A DNA stretch of 64,000 nucleotides from an endosymbiont 'TC1' of Trimyema compressum (GTDB lineage Bacteria; Bacillota; TC1), in NCBI RefSeq assembly GCF_001584725.1, contig NZ_CP014606.1:434001-498000 (forward strand), given 5' to 3'. Shown in pieces: positions 9,821-19,122 of the stretch. The notes beneath the pieces are model-generated. The model was not told the DNA's origin and made no database searches. It saw only the letters and a list, made by a program, of their open reading frames with translations. Made by a program: the position numbers and the translations under genes. Each line of letters begins with the position of its first letter. The first letter of the stretch is position 1.

Positions 9821-10447
9821 GTGACTTTTTTCATGGTGGTAATATATTTGAAGTTAGTAGAAATGAAAATAAAAAACCTTTAGATTATTTAGATTTTTCA
9901 GCCAATATTAATCCTTTAGGATTATCGTATATAGGACGTAAAGCTTTAGAGGATAATCAGTGGATTAGTTCATATCCTGATATAGAGTATAGAGATTTAA
10001 AAAATATTATTGCTAAGTATGAAAAGATAGATTATGAGACTGTTTTTTAGGAAATGGTGCAGTTGAGTTATTTTTTTCTTAGTTGCTAGTCAGAAACCAA
10101 AAAAAGCTTTAATTCCAGTACCTACTTTTATGGAGTATGAGAGGGCATGCAAAGGTTATGATTGTTGAAGTATCTTATTTTTATTTAAATGCCCCTGAAT
10201 TTAAAATAAACCATTCTATATTGGAGGCAATAGATGAGACCATTGATATACTTTTTTATGTTATCCCAATAACCCTACTGGACAGTTGATTTCAGAAAGG
10301 CTTTTAGAAAAAAATTGTTAAGAAGGCTGAATTATTAAACATAGTTATTGTTATTGATGAATCTTTTTTAGAGTTTGCGCCTCAAGCTTTCGATGGGAAA
10401 GAGTTGTTAAGCGAAACCAACAAAATTGTAATTGTAAAATCTTTCAG
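9817..10447 (+). pseudogene. cobD: CobD-like threonine-phosphate decarboxylase, truncated at 3' end
   Basis: PLP-dependent aminotransferase-fold enzyme that makes aminopropanol phosphate for the B12 lower loop. The N-terminal MSDFFHGGNIFE, YLDFSANINPLGL and the middle FLCYPNNPTGQLI and IVIDESFLEFA match the family. Frameshifts occur near 10050, 10140 and 10258. The sequence ends at NKIVIVKSF, just before the SFTK motif with the PLP lysine, and jumps directly into an aquaporin. The catalytic lysine and C-terminal domain are therefore missing. It is the last cobalamin gene of the operon. Confidence 0.8.
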
Positions 10448-11071
10448 GAGGTATATCAGGAATTGCTGGTATAGTAGCGATTGCTTTAGCTTTTTGGATT
10501 ATCTATTGTGGCAATGGCTTATGTGATAGGAAATATTTCGGGGTGTCATATTAATCCTGCTGTTTCTTTTGCAATGCTTATAAGTAAAAGAATGAGTGGT
10601 AAGGATTTTGTTGGCTATGTTATTGCTCAGATTCTTGGTGCTATTGGAGCTATTGCAATTTTAAAAATTTTGATTATGGACACTGCAACTGAAATTTCTG
10701 GTCTTTGGGCAAAATGGATTCGGAGAACAATCTTTTTTAGGTACAGGTATGTGGGGAGCATTAATTATTGAAATTATTTTAACTTTTGTGTTTGTTATTG
10801 TTGTTTTAGGAGTTACCTCTACAGATAAAATGGCGACTGTATCAGGAATAGTTATTGGCTTAACATTAGCATTTGTTCATATTTTAGGTATTCCATTAAC
10901 AGATACTTCTGTTAATCCGGCTAGAAGTATTGCCCCTGCAATTTTTGTAGGAGGAGAAGTGCTTTCTCAATTATGGTTATTCATTGTTGGCCGTTAATTG
11001 GAGCACTAATAGAAGCTTTTGTTTGGAAATTTATTACAAAGAGTGAAAAAGAAACCTCAGCAAAAAGTTAG
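10448..11071 (+). pseudogene. Aquaporin / glycerol facilitator (MIP family), N terminus missing
   Basis: Membrane channel of the MIP family for water or small neutral solutes. Both signature loops are present, GCHINPAVSFAM and TSVNPARSIAPAIFVG, with helices between. The first residues that fit the family are GGISGIAGIVAIALAF. The first transmembrane helix and the start codon are absent because the gene is joined to the middle of cobD. Frameshifts lie near 10500, 10715 and 10997. The NPA-NPAR pattern with T-S before the second NPAR is AqpZ-like. The stop is at 11069-11071. Confidence 0.85.
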
Positions 11072-11091
11072 AAATCTATACTTTAAGCTTA

Positions 11092-11123
11092 AGCTCACAG
11101 TGTTTTGCTGGGAGCTATTTTTG
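11092..11123 (+). terminator. Terminator after the aquaporin gene
   Basis: AGCTCACAG and CTGGGAGCT pair with one mismatch around TGTTTTG, followed by ATTTTTG. Confidence 0.65.
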
Positions 11124-11161
11124 AATAATTATTTATTTTTGTTGTTTTTTCATATGTAGTG

Positions 11162-11215
11162 TATGCTTCTAGATGTATAGGTACCGGTTACAATGGTGAT
11201 GTAACAGTAAAATAA
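11162..11215 (+). pseudogene. Possible fragment of an FMN-binding domain protein
   Basis: A short frame reads YASRCIGTGYNGDVTVK and stops. YTGTGxGYNGDVTV is a typical stretch of FMN-binding (NqrC/RnfG-like) domains, so this could be the last trace of a deleted gene. It is only 17 codons with no start, so chance similarity is possible. Confidence 0.25.
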
Positions 11216-11236
11216 TACATATAGGGGTGTTTTATT

Positions 11237-13329
11237 ATGGGAAAAAATTTAAAAGGGATTTTACTTGGTTATTTTGTTCTGCTTGTTGGTATTTTAGGAT
11301 TAATGTCAATGGATAAAGAAGTGTCAGCTGGAGTTGGACAAACATTCAATGAGAATTTTGCAGATAATAATCTGGCGAGTATTGTTGCCCAAAAGCTTTA
11401 TAAAACTGCAGATGATACAATAACAGCAACTGATGTACAAAACTTAAAAACACTGTCAATATCATATAATAAAGGTATAAGGGATTTAACAGGCGTTGAA
11501 ACATTTACATCGCTTGATACGCTAGTAGTTTGGAACAATCCAATTGATACTTTACCAGAAAATATTGATGATTTAACATTATTACGCGTTTTAACAATAA
11601 GCGATACTAAATTTAACTTCCATTCCAGAGTCAATAGGTGAAATGGCTAATTTAGAGTATTTATCATTAGAATATTCGAAGTTTTCAAGTTTACCAAATA
11701 GCATTGGAAATCTTGAAAAATTAAAAAGCTTGAATTTAGCTAATAATGAAAATTTGATTAGTTTACCAGAGTTTAATGGCAGTTACCCTGATTTGATTTA
11801 CTTAAATGCAAGAGAATGTGCTTTAACTGCTTTGCCAAATTCATTTGCTAACTTGACAAAACTACAATCATTGCAATTAAATGGGAATCAGCTATCTGTA
11901 TTACCAGATGGTTTAAGTAATTTTACAGATTTATATTACTTGCAAGTAAATGATAATAAATTAACTCAATTGCCAAGTAATATTGGTAACCTAGTTAATT
12001 TGACTGAATTATCTTTAGAGAATAATCAATTATCAAGTTTGCCAGATTCATATGGTAATCTAGTTAATTTATATAATTTAAATTTATCAGATAATCAAAT
12101 TACAGAGTTACCTAGTAGTTTAGCAAATACTAATATACAAACGGTTACTCTAGATAGGAACAATTTAATTAATTTTCCAGCAGGACTGGAATATATGGAA
12201 TCTGTAAGTTATTTAGCCTTAAATGAAAATCACTTATTTTCTATTCCAGATACTATTGAAAATATGAGTAGTTTAACAGCAATTAATTTGTCTCATAATG
12301 ATTTTACTGAAATTCCAAATGCGCTTACTAAGCTAACTTCTTTGAATTCAATTATATTGGATTTTAATAATATTACTGAAATTCCCGTTGTTTATAATAG
12401 TGACAATATGCCAAATCTATATCATTTATCACTTGAGGAAAATAAAATACAAAGACTTCCAGATTTTGCTAGTAGTACTATTAATTATTATTTTAATTTA
12501 TCAGGAAATGCATTAGTGGAAAGAATTCCTGAGAATATACGGACTATATCAACGCAAAATCAAAAAGTAACTATGGATATTAACGCTTATATAAAAGTAA
12601 ATGAAGATGATTTACTAGATTTTGAGTTATATGATGTTTTACCTGAAATTATAAAGCAATTTGAAGAAATTAAAGGTCAGTTTAATGAATATGAAGTTAC
12701 TTGGACTGTTGTTAAGCCAAATCTTGAAGAAGTATTTATTTCTGGGGGGGACAAGGAGCATTAATTAGGGATATTTTATCAGGTGGTTATGGTAATTATT
12801 TATTGAAGTTTAAGGTTAGTGAATTAGTACCTACATTTCGTTTGAATTCATTTGATTTTTTTAGCCGGTTCAGAATATATAATGCCAATTGCTGTTGGTA
12901 AACCAGTAGTAGAACAAGCTTTAATTGGTACAGTTAAGGATAAAGATACTGACTTACCAATTATGAATACTACTATTGAACTTAATGATGGTAATATTGT
13001 TATAGCGACTAGTCAAACAAATCCGGATGGTAAATATGAAATTAATGATTTAGAGGCTAAAGAATATACTATTTCAGCTGTTGCAGAAGGTTATACAACA
13101 ATACTTTCAAATGTTATTATTTCTGCTGGAGAAGTAACTACCAAAGATTTCCTTATGGAAAGAACAGCAGGTACTTTTACTGAAAAAGAAATTCCAAAAG
13201 ATGCTGACGGTAGTTTAAGTTGGTGCTGTCCTTCCTAAAACTGGGAATATGGTTATTCTAGCTATTGGAATAGTTATTATGTTAATGGGTACCATTTTAA
13301 TAAGAGAAGTTATTGTTCGTAATTTATAA
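11237..13329 (+). CDS. LPXTG-anchored leucine-rich-repeat surface protein (frameshifted)
   Basis: Predicted cell-wall protein. The start at 11237 follows AGGGGTG, and a signal peptide ([17 protein letters not shown], then SAG) comes first. About a dozen 23-residue leucine-rich repeats of the LxxLxLxxNxLxxLPxxIxNL type cover 11450-12500, forming a solenoid for binding. After a linker, a carboxypeptidase-regulatory-like beta-sandwich (around 12910-13180, [23 protein letters not shown]) follows. The C terminus has the sortase motif LPKTG at about 13230, a hydrophobic helix and a basic tail. Frameshifts lie near 11630, 12750, 12860 and 13220. Ligand unknown. Its last 6 bases overlap the convergent metal ATPase gene. 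Confidence 0.85.
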
Positions 13330-15411
13330 AAATAGAAGAGAAGTAATTAAAGCAACCCCTACATCTGCAAATACAGCTTCCCACATAGTAGCAACTCCAA
13401 ATGCACCTAATATGAGGAATACAATTTTGAAGCCCATTGCGAAAATAATATTTTGCCAAACTATTCTACGTGTTTTTTAGCAATAGATATAGCAATTGGG
13501 ATTTTAGAAGGTTCATCCGTCATAATGACTACCATCGGCTACTTCAATTGCGGCATCTGATCCTACACCGCCCATAAGCAATACCTACATCTGCTCTAGC
13601 AAGTACAGGTGCATCATTAATGCCATCTCCAACAAAAATTAGAGAGCCTTTCCCAGTAGTTTCTTTTTCAAGTTTTTCAATTTGAGTAACTTTATCAGCT
13701 GGTAGTAATTCACTGTAGTATGTATCGATTCCCAGCTCTTTACTTACATTTTTGCAAAGGCATCATTGTCACCAGTAAGCATTAAAGTTTTTTCAACACC
13801 TAAGTTTTTTAGACTAGCAATTGCTTTTTTACTATCTTTTTTAATTTCATCAGCAATGATTAAGTAACCAGCAAATTCATTGTTAATAATTACATTTATT
13901 TTTGTACCAAGTGAATCACTTTCTTCAATAAGTTGATTATTTATGTTTTGCTCATCAAGGAGTTTTTGATTACCTAAGAGGATTTCTTTTCCTTCTATTG
14001 TTGCTGAAATACCTTTTCCAGCTATTTCTTTATAGTTGCTAATTTTTGATTCATCAATTGTTTCTTTATAAGCATTTCTAATAGATATAGCAAGCAATAG
14101 GGTGGGTTGAATAGTTTTCACCATATGCAGCATATTTTAAAAGATCCTCTTGAGTAAAACCTGGAGATGGAACAACATTAGTAACCATAAAGTTTCCTTT
14201 AGTCGATGTTCCAGTTTTGTCAAAGACAGCAGTTGAAACTTTATTTAATGCTTCAAGGTAGTTGCCGCCTTTAACAAGAATACCATGTTTTGATGCCCCA
14301 CCAATACCGCCAAAGAAACTAAGAGGAATAGATATTACAAGAGCACATGGGCAGGAAATAACCAAGAATACTAATGCTCTGTTAATCCATTCAATAAAAG
14401 TTGCATCAGGAATAACAAGAGGTGGAACAATTGCCAGTAAAGCAGCTAATCCTACCACAATAGGTGTATAGACTACAGCAAACTTAGTAATAAAGTTTTC
14501 TGTTTTGGCTTTTTTAGCACTGGTATTTTGTACTAAATCAAGTATTTTAGTTACAGTTGAATCTTTAAACAAAGCAGTTACTTTTACTGTCATTAAACCA
14601 CTTAAGTTAATGGAACCTGATAATACTTGATCTCCAGTTTCCACTTCTCTAGGTAGAGATTCACCTGTTAAGGCAGAGGTATCTAAAGTAGATTTACCTT
14701 TAGCAATAACACCATCCAGTGGTACTTTTTCACCTGGTTTAACTAAAATTAGATTATTTGTTTTTACTAATTCAGGATTTACTTTTTCTAAAGTATTATT
14801 ATTAATTTAAGTTTGCATAATCAGGTCTAATATCCACTAATGAAGCGATGGATTTTCTAGAACGTTCAACAGCCTTATCTTGGAAAAATTCACCAACTTT
14901 GTAAAACAGTACAGCTACTGCTTCAGCATTTTGCCCAATTAGAAAAGCCCCTATACTGGCAATGGGCATTAAGAAGTTTTCATCAAAAAGTCGTCCATGA
15001 CGAATGTTACTTAAAGCTTTATAGAGTACACCATAGCCTATTAGTAAGCGTGCAACAATAAGTAAGATTAATTCCCATGGTTCTGGTAAGCCTAAAACAA
15101 GGGCTAGTACGAATATAATTGCTCCAATGAGGGTTGGAATCATTTTTTATTAACAGACTGTTCTTTCTTTTCATCTGATTTTTCCTTTCCCTTTTCAATT
15201 AATTGAATTCCTTTTTCAATAGAGTCAGCAATTTTTTTGATTTCAGTAATTTCCTCATTTGTTATTTCCTTTTTTGTGTTTAAGGTTAAGGTTTTAGTAG
15301 CAAAGTTAATGGAAGCAGTTTCGATATAGGGTAGTTTATTAATTTTTTTTCGATTTTATTAGAACAGTCAGCACAGCCTAGTCTTTCAAAAATATATTCA
15401 GTTTTTTTCAT
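13324..15411 (-). CDS. cadA: Heavy-metal P1B-type ATPase, CadA/ZntA type (frameshifted)
   Basis: Membrane pump exporting Zn, Cd or Pb ions with ATP. In order: an N-terminal metal-binding domain with [14 protein letters not shown] (CxxC), membrane helices, the SCPCALVIS ion-binding motif in the CPC helix, the phosphorylation site DKTGT, a STHPIA motif, MLTGDND and the hinge [16 protein letters not shown], then [13 protein letters not shown] near the end. The CPC plus DKTG set defines the P1B group. Frameshifts are frequent (near 15150, 14800, 14650, 14110, 13750, 13580, 13470). The start at 15411 follows AGAGAAGCTT. The ArsR-type regulator gene lies 13 bases upstream in the same direction, the standard cadCA arrangement. 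Confidence 0.93.
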
Positions 15412-15424
15412 AAGCTTCTCTTTT

Positions 15425-15781
15425 CTATATTAAGTCAGATAATTTTATTATAGTTTCAACAAGGGGTTTCATTGTTTTTTCTTTTAAACTATAGTAAACA
15501 CTTTTTCCTTTTTTAGAGCATTTTATTAAATCCATTTGCTTTAATATCCGTAGTTGATGAGAAGTAAGGGGCTGGGAGATTTGTAATATATCTGAAAACT
15601 CGCTTGCACAAATCTTATCAATTTGTGTAAGGAGATAGAGAATATTTATTCTATTTTTATCTCCTAAGGATTTCATTAAATAAGCACAATCAATAGCAAC
15701 ATCTTCAGGTAGCATTTTCTTTTGCAAGCGTGCGACTTCTTCATCTTTATGGTGGTCTTCATAACAGTAATCTAGCTTCAT
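15425..15781 (-). CDS. ArsR/SmtB-family metal-responsive repressor (CadC-like)
   Basis: A 118-residue winged-helix repressor that releases DNA on binding metal. The DNA-recognition region is SQPLTSHQLRILKQMDLI with the wing KKGKSVYYSL. Possible metal ligands are an N-terminal DYCYEDHH stretch and the cysteine in KICASEFSDIL, where CadC-type proteins place their alpha-3N site. It is intact and starts after AAAGGAGATAAAACAA. It precedes the metal ATPase in one transcript and likely represses it from the palindrome just upstream. Confidence 0.92.
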   Translation of the reverse strand: MKLDYCYEDHHKDEEVARLQKKMLPEDVAIDCAYLMKSLGDKNRINILYLLTQIDKICASEFSDILQISQPLTSHQLRILKQMDLIKCSKKGKSVYYSLKEKTMKPLVETIIKLSDLI

Positions 15782-15810
15782 TTGTTTTATCTCCTTTAAA
15801 TCACATTAAC

Positions 15811-15834
15811 ATATTAACAAATGTTTATATATTA
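15811..15834. promoter_or_regulatory. Putative ArsR-family operator
   Basis: An AT-rich imperfect inverted repeat, ATATTAACAAATGTTTATAT, with TAACA and TGTTTA arms, lies 30 bases upstream of the regulator start, where ArsR/CadC operators normally sit. Confidence 0.55.
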
Positions 15835-15983
15835 ATATTACTCTTGTTTTTTCATCTATCAATATTAAAATTTATAAAAGTTTTAATATTTATAAAAGGA
15901 GTTTTTATTTGCATAAATAATGCCTATTTCATTTAGTCTAGGTTCATGATAAAGCAAAGGAGTGGTATATTAGGAGGATTAAT

Positions 15984-16094
15984 ATGAAAAAAAGACCAGA
16001 ATTAAATAATAAGCTTATGGTAAGTGTTTTTAAAGAATACTATTATTTAAAAGAAGATTTAATAGCATTATCTAATGAGACCACCCTGAAATAA
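15984..16094 (+). pseudogene. Truncated SAP-like (DUF6434-type) protein, 36 codons
   Basis: A good ribosome binding site (AGGAGGATTAAT) precedes an ATG and the frame MKKRPELNNKLMVSVFKEYY then YLKEDLIAL, ending at a TAA. The pattern RPxL...F..YYWLKEELI.F begins small clostridial proteins with a SAP-like DNA-binding fold. Here only that N terminus is left. The following 110 bases up to degV hold nothing recognisable. The family identification is from memory and moderate. Confidence 0.4.
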
Positions 16095-16211
16095 GCATGA
16101 AATGCTTTTATTCATATTAAAGACCAATAAAACAATCTAGCATATTAGATTTATTTTTCCTTCAAAATGTTATATAATTTAGAATAGAAGTAAAGAAATA
16201 AGAGGTGCAAA

Positions 16212-17018
16212 GTGATAAGATTATTAACGGATACAGTAAGTGATTTGCCTGATGATTTAAGAGAAAAATACCAGATTAGCTGGGTGCCTTTTGATATTAT
16301 TTTTGGTGATAAGCAGTATAGGGATAGAATTGATTTGACCATAGAAGAATTTTTTAAGAAAGTCAAAGAGACTGGTATGATTCCAAAGACGGCTCAAGTT
16401 ACTAAAGAACAGTGAATGCTAGCTATGAAAGAGCTTTTAAAAGAACCTGAAGATGAAGTATTAGTATTTACTTTGCCATCAACCTTAAGTGGTACCTATG
16501 AAGAAGCTGTTTCAGCAGCAGCAACTGTAGACAAGAAGCGGTTCATGTTATTAACTCAGGAGCTACTTTACTTGAAGGTGGTATGGTTATTCAGGCCTAT
16601 GAAATGGTTCAAGAAGGGAAGCGTGCAAAAGAAATTGCTGATTATTTTAATAATAAACCAAGACAACATAGATACATTTGAATTTTTGAGAAAAGGTGGG
16701 CGTATTGGCTATGCTCAGTCTGTTGTTGGTGGTCTTTTGAATATTAAACCTATTTTAAAATATAACGAAGAAGGAAAATTAGTCCCTTGGTATAAAGAAA
16801 AAGGAACTAAAAAAGCTTGCCAAAAAATTGCAAATTATGTTAAGGAAAATAGAACTAACGATTATTTAATGATAAGCCATGCTGATAATGAAAAAGGTGC
16901 CAATGAATTAGCTACAATGATTGAAGAAATAACTGGAGAGAAACCTTTTATTATTGCCCCTATGAGTGCTGTTATTGGAACCCATACAGGACCTGGATGT
17001 CTTTTTGCTAGTTACTAG
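16212..17018 (+). CDS. DegV family fatty-acid-binding protein (in-frame TGA and frameshifts)
   Basis: DegV proteins bind a fatty acid and, in some Firmicutes (FakB), present it to a fatty-acid kinase. N-terminal IRLLTDTVSDLPDDLREKY and the later TLPSTLSGTYEEA (fatty-acid contact loop), EFLRKGGRIGYAQ, LLNIKPIL and VIGTHTGPGCL are diagnostic. An in-frame TGA at 16413-16415 sits where relatives would allow Trp or another residue (KEQ-stop-MLAMKELL). Two compensating frameshifts around 16535 and 16670 garble the segment between, which in the other frame reads NSGATLLEGGMVIQAYEMV. The gene starts after AGAGGTGCAAAGTG and is 8 bases upstream of murT. Confidence 0.88.
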
Positions 17019-17026
17019 GTATTGTG

Positions 17027-18406
17027 ATGAAAAGATTTTTAAGTATTTTAATTGGTAAAATAATAATTGTATTATCTAAGATAACAGGTCACAAGGGTTC
17101 TAGCCTTCCAGGTAAATGGGCATATAAAATTGACAAAGCTATTTTGACTAAGTTATCGCAGGAAGTAAAGGAAGATATTATTGTTGTTTGTGGCACTAAT
17201 GGTAAAACGACAACTAATAACATGATAGAGCAAATACTCAGAAAAGAAAACTACAGTGTTGTTTGTAATAAAGTTGGTGCAAATATGCATTTTGGTGTCA
17301 TTACTGCCTTTATTGATAAAGCACCTTTGTTTAGCTCTCTAAAAGCGGATTTTGCTACTATTGAAGTAGACGAACTATCTACTTTAAAAGTTTTTGAGGA
17401 AATGATTCCAGATTATTTTCTCTTGACTAATTTATTTAGAGACCAATTAGATAGATATGGTGAAATTGATATAACCATTGAAAAAATGAAAATGGCATTG
17501 GCAAAACTGCCTGATTCGACTACTTATATATTAAATGGTGATGATCCTCTTTCCAGTAGTTTTGGCTATGAAAAGGTTGGCAGAACTATTTATTTTGGTG
17601 TTGAAAAAACTGGCAATAGAGAAATCGATGAAGTAAAGGAAGGTCGTTTCTGCCCTTTCTGCGGTGAGGAATTACAATATAATTTTTACCATTATAGTCA
17701 ACTTGGTGATTTTTATTGTAATGGTTGTAATTTTAAGAGACCGCCATTAGATTATGAGGCTAAAAATGTATCCTTAAAAAATGGCATTTCTTTTGACTTA
17801 ATATCAAAAGGAGAAGAATATCCTTTTGATATACCTTATAAAGGTTTTTATAATATCTACAATATAATTGGTAGTGTGGCAGCTACGCAAGAAGTTGACA
17901 TAGGTGTGGAAACTGCTGAAGCTATTTTACAGTCCTATGAAACTCAAGTTGGTCGAATGGAGAGCTTTTTTATTAAAAAACCTATTTTCTTAAATTTATC
18001 AAAAAATCCAGCTGGATTCAATCAAGCGGTAGAGACAGTGCTTGAAGAAGAATCCTTAATAGATGTGGTTTTAATGTTAAATGATAACCCTCAAGATGGT
18101 GAAGATGTTTCTTGGATTTGGGATGGTCTTTTTGAAACATTAAATCAAGGAAATATTGATCATTTCTATATTAGTGGAACAAGAGGCTATGATATGGCCT
18201 TGCGACTAAAATATGGTGATATACCAGAAGAAAAAATATCTGTTTATAAGACACCGGGAAAAGCCCTTGAAAAAGCTATTGAAGGCAATGGCGAAAAAGC
18301 TTATATTCTAGTAAACTATACTGCTTTATTTGAAACGCAAAAGTGGTTAAAAGATACGGAAAAGAAATGGAGTTTAAAAAAAATAAAATGGAAAGACAGA
18401 TTGTAA
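17027..18406 (+). CDS. murT: Lipid II isoglutaminyl synthase subunit MurT
   Basis: With GatD, MurT amidates the D-glutamate of lipid II to D-isoglutamine, a cytoplasmic step of wall synthesis. The protein is a Mur-ligase homologue: ATP-binding GTNGKTTT at residues 56-63, LFRDQLDRYGE, and LNGDDPLSS. A zinc ribbon follows, with CPFCGEE and then CNGC (near 17650-17730). The DUF1727 C-terminal domain, with LSKNPAGFNQAVE, completes the usual length of about 459 residues. A GTG three bases upstream could also start. It overlaps gatD by 40 bases, so the two subunits are co-translated. Confidence 0.95.
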   Translation: MKRFLSILIGKIIIVLSKITGHKGSSLPGKWAYKIDKAILTKLSQEVKEDIIVVCGTNGKTTTNNMIEQILRKENYSVVCNKVGANMHFGVITAFIDKAPLFSSLKADFATIEVDELSTLKVFEEMIPDYFLLTNLFRDQLDRYGEIDITIEKMKMALAKLPDSTTYILNGDDPLSSSFGYEKVGRTIYFGVEKTGNREIDEVKEGRFCPFCGEELQYNFYHYSQLGDFYCNGCNFKRPPLDYEAKNVSLKNGISFDLISKGEEYPFDIPYKGFYNIYNIIGSVAATQEVDIGVETAEAILQSYETQVGRMESFFIKKPIFLNLSKNPAGFNQAVETVLEEESLIDVVLMLNDNPQDGEDVSWIWDGLFETLNQGNIDHFYISGTRGYDMALRLKYGDIPEEKISVYKTPGKALEKAIEGNGEKAYILVNYTALFETQKWLKDTEKKWSLKKIKWKDRL

Positions 18407-19122
18407 TTGGGCACTTATTTCCTGAGCTGTTAAATTTATATGGCGATTTAGGAAATATTACAACTTTAGTAAAAAGATGCCAATGGCGAGGCATTGAAGT
18501 TACTGTAAAAAATTATACCATTGGCCATACAATTCCTTTTAATGAGTTGGATATTATACTCTTAGGTGGTGGTTCTGATAGAGAGCAACGTTTAGTATGT
18601 GATTATCTTAGAACGATGAAAAATGAGATTAAAGATTATGTTGAGAATAATGGTGTGTTTTTAGCTATTTGCGGTGGATATCAATTATTAGGCAGTTATT
18701 ATAAAACTAAAAATACAGAAATACCAGGATTGGAGATTCTAGATTTATATACTGAGCAAGATGATGAAAGACTAATTGGTAATGTGCTTATTCAAAGTAC
18801 ATTTGGAAAATGTGATTATAAGGTCGTGGGTTTTGAAAATCACAGTGGCAGAACATATCATGATTATGAGCACTTTGGAAATGTAGTATTTGGTCATGGC
18901 AATAATGATGAAGACCATAAAGAAGGTCTTTTATATAAGAATGTTTTGGGAACCTATCTTCATGGACCCTTGTTACCTAAAAATCCTGAAGTTGCAGATG
19001 CTTTAATTGAAAAAGCTTTAGATAGAAAATATGGAGAATCCTATCTGGAGCCACTTGAAAATCGCTTTGAAAAAAAGGCAAGAGCTATTATGATTGCTCG
19101 TTTAGAAAAAGGGGAACTCTAA
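18367..19122 (+). CDS. gatD: Lipid II isoglutaminyl synthase glutamine amidotransferase subunit GatD
   Basis: Class I-type (CobB/CobQ-like) glutaminase that supplies ammonia to MurT. From the ATG at 18367 the protein has about 251 residues. The nucleophile is Cys102 in LAICGGYQLLG, and the catalytic His199 is in GTYLHGPLL. DIILLGGGSDREQ is the typical fold signature. A second in-frame ATG 21 bases downstream (MERQIVIGHLFPELLNLYGD) is an equally plausible start because that is where similarity begins. The gene is intact, is nested in the end of murT and abuts the next gene without a gap. Confidence 0.95.
   Translation: MEFKKNKMERQIVIGHLFPELLNLYGDLGNITTLVKRCQWRGIEVTVKNYTIGHTIPFNELDIILLGGGSDREQRLVCDYLRTMKNEIKDYVENNGVFLAICGGYQLLGSYYKTKNTEIPGLEILDLYTEQDDERLIGNVLIQSTFGKCDYKVVGFENHSGRTYHDYEHFGNVVFGHGNNDEDHKEGLLYKNVLGTYLHGPLLPKNPEVADALIEKALDRKYGESYLEPLENRFEKKARAIMIARLEKGEL

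Noticed and set aside
16413..16415. TGA in degV as selenocysteine or Trp recoding
   Set aside because: TGG is used freely for Trp throughout, no SECIS-like hairpin is evident after it, and the same gene has two ordinary frameshifts. Error or mutation is simpler.
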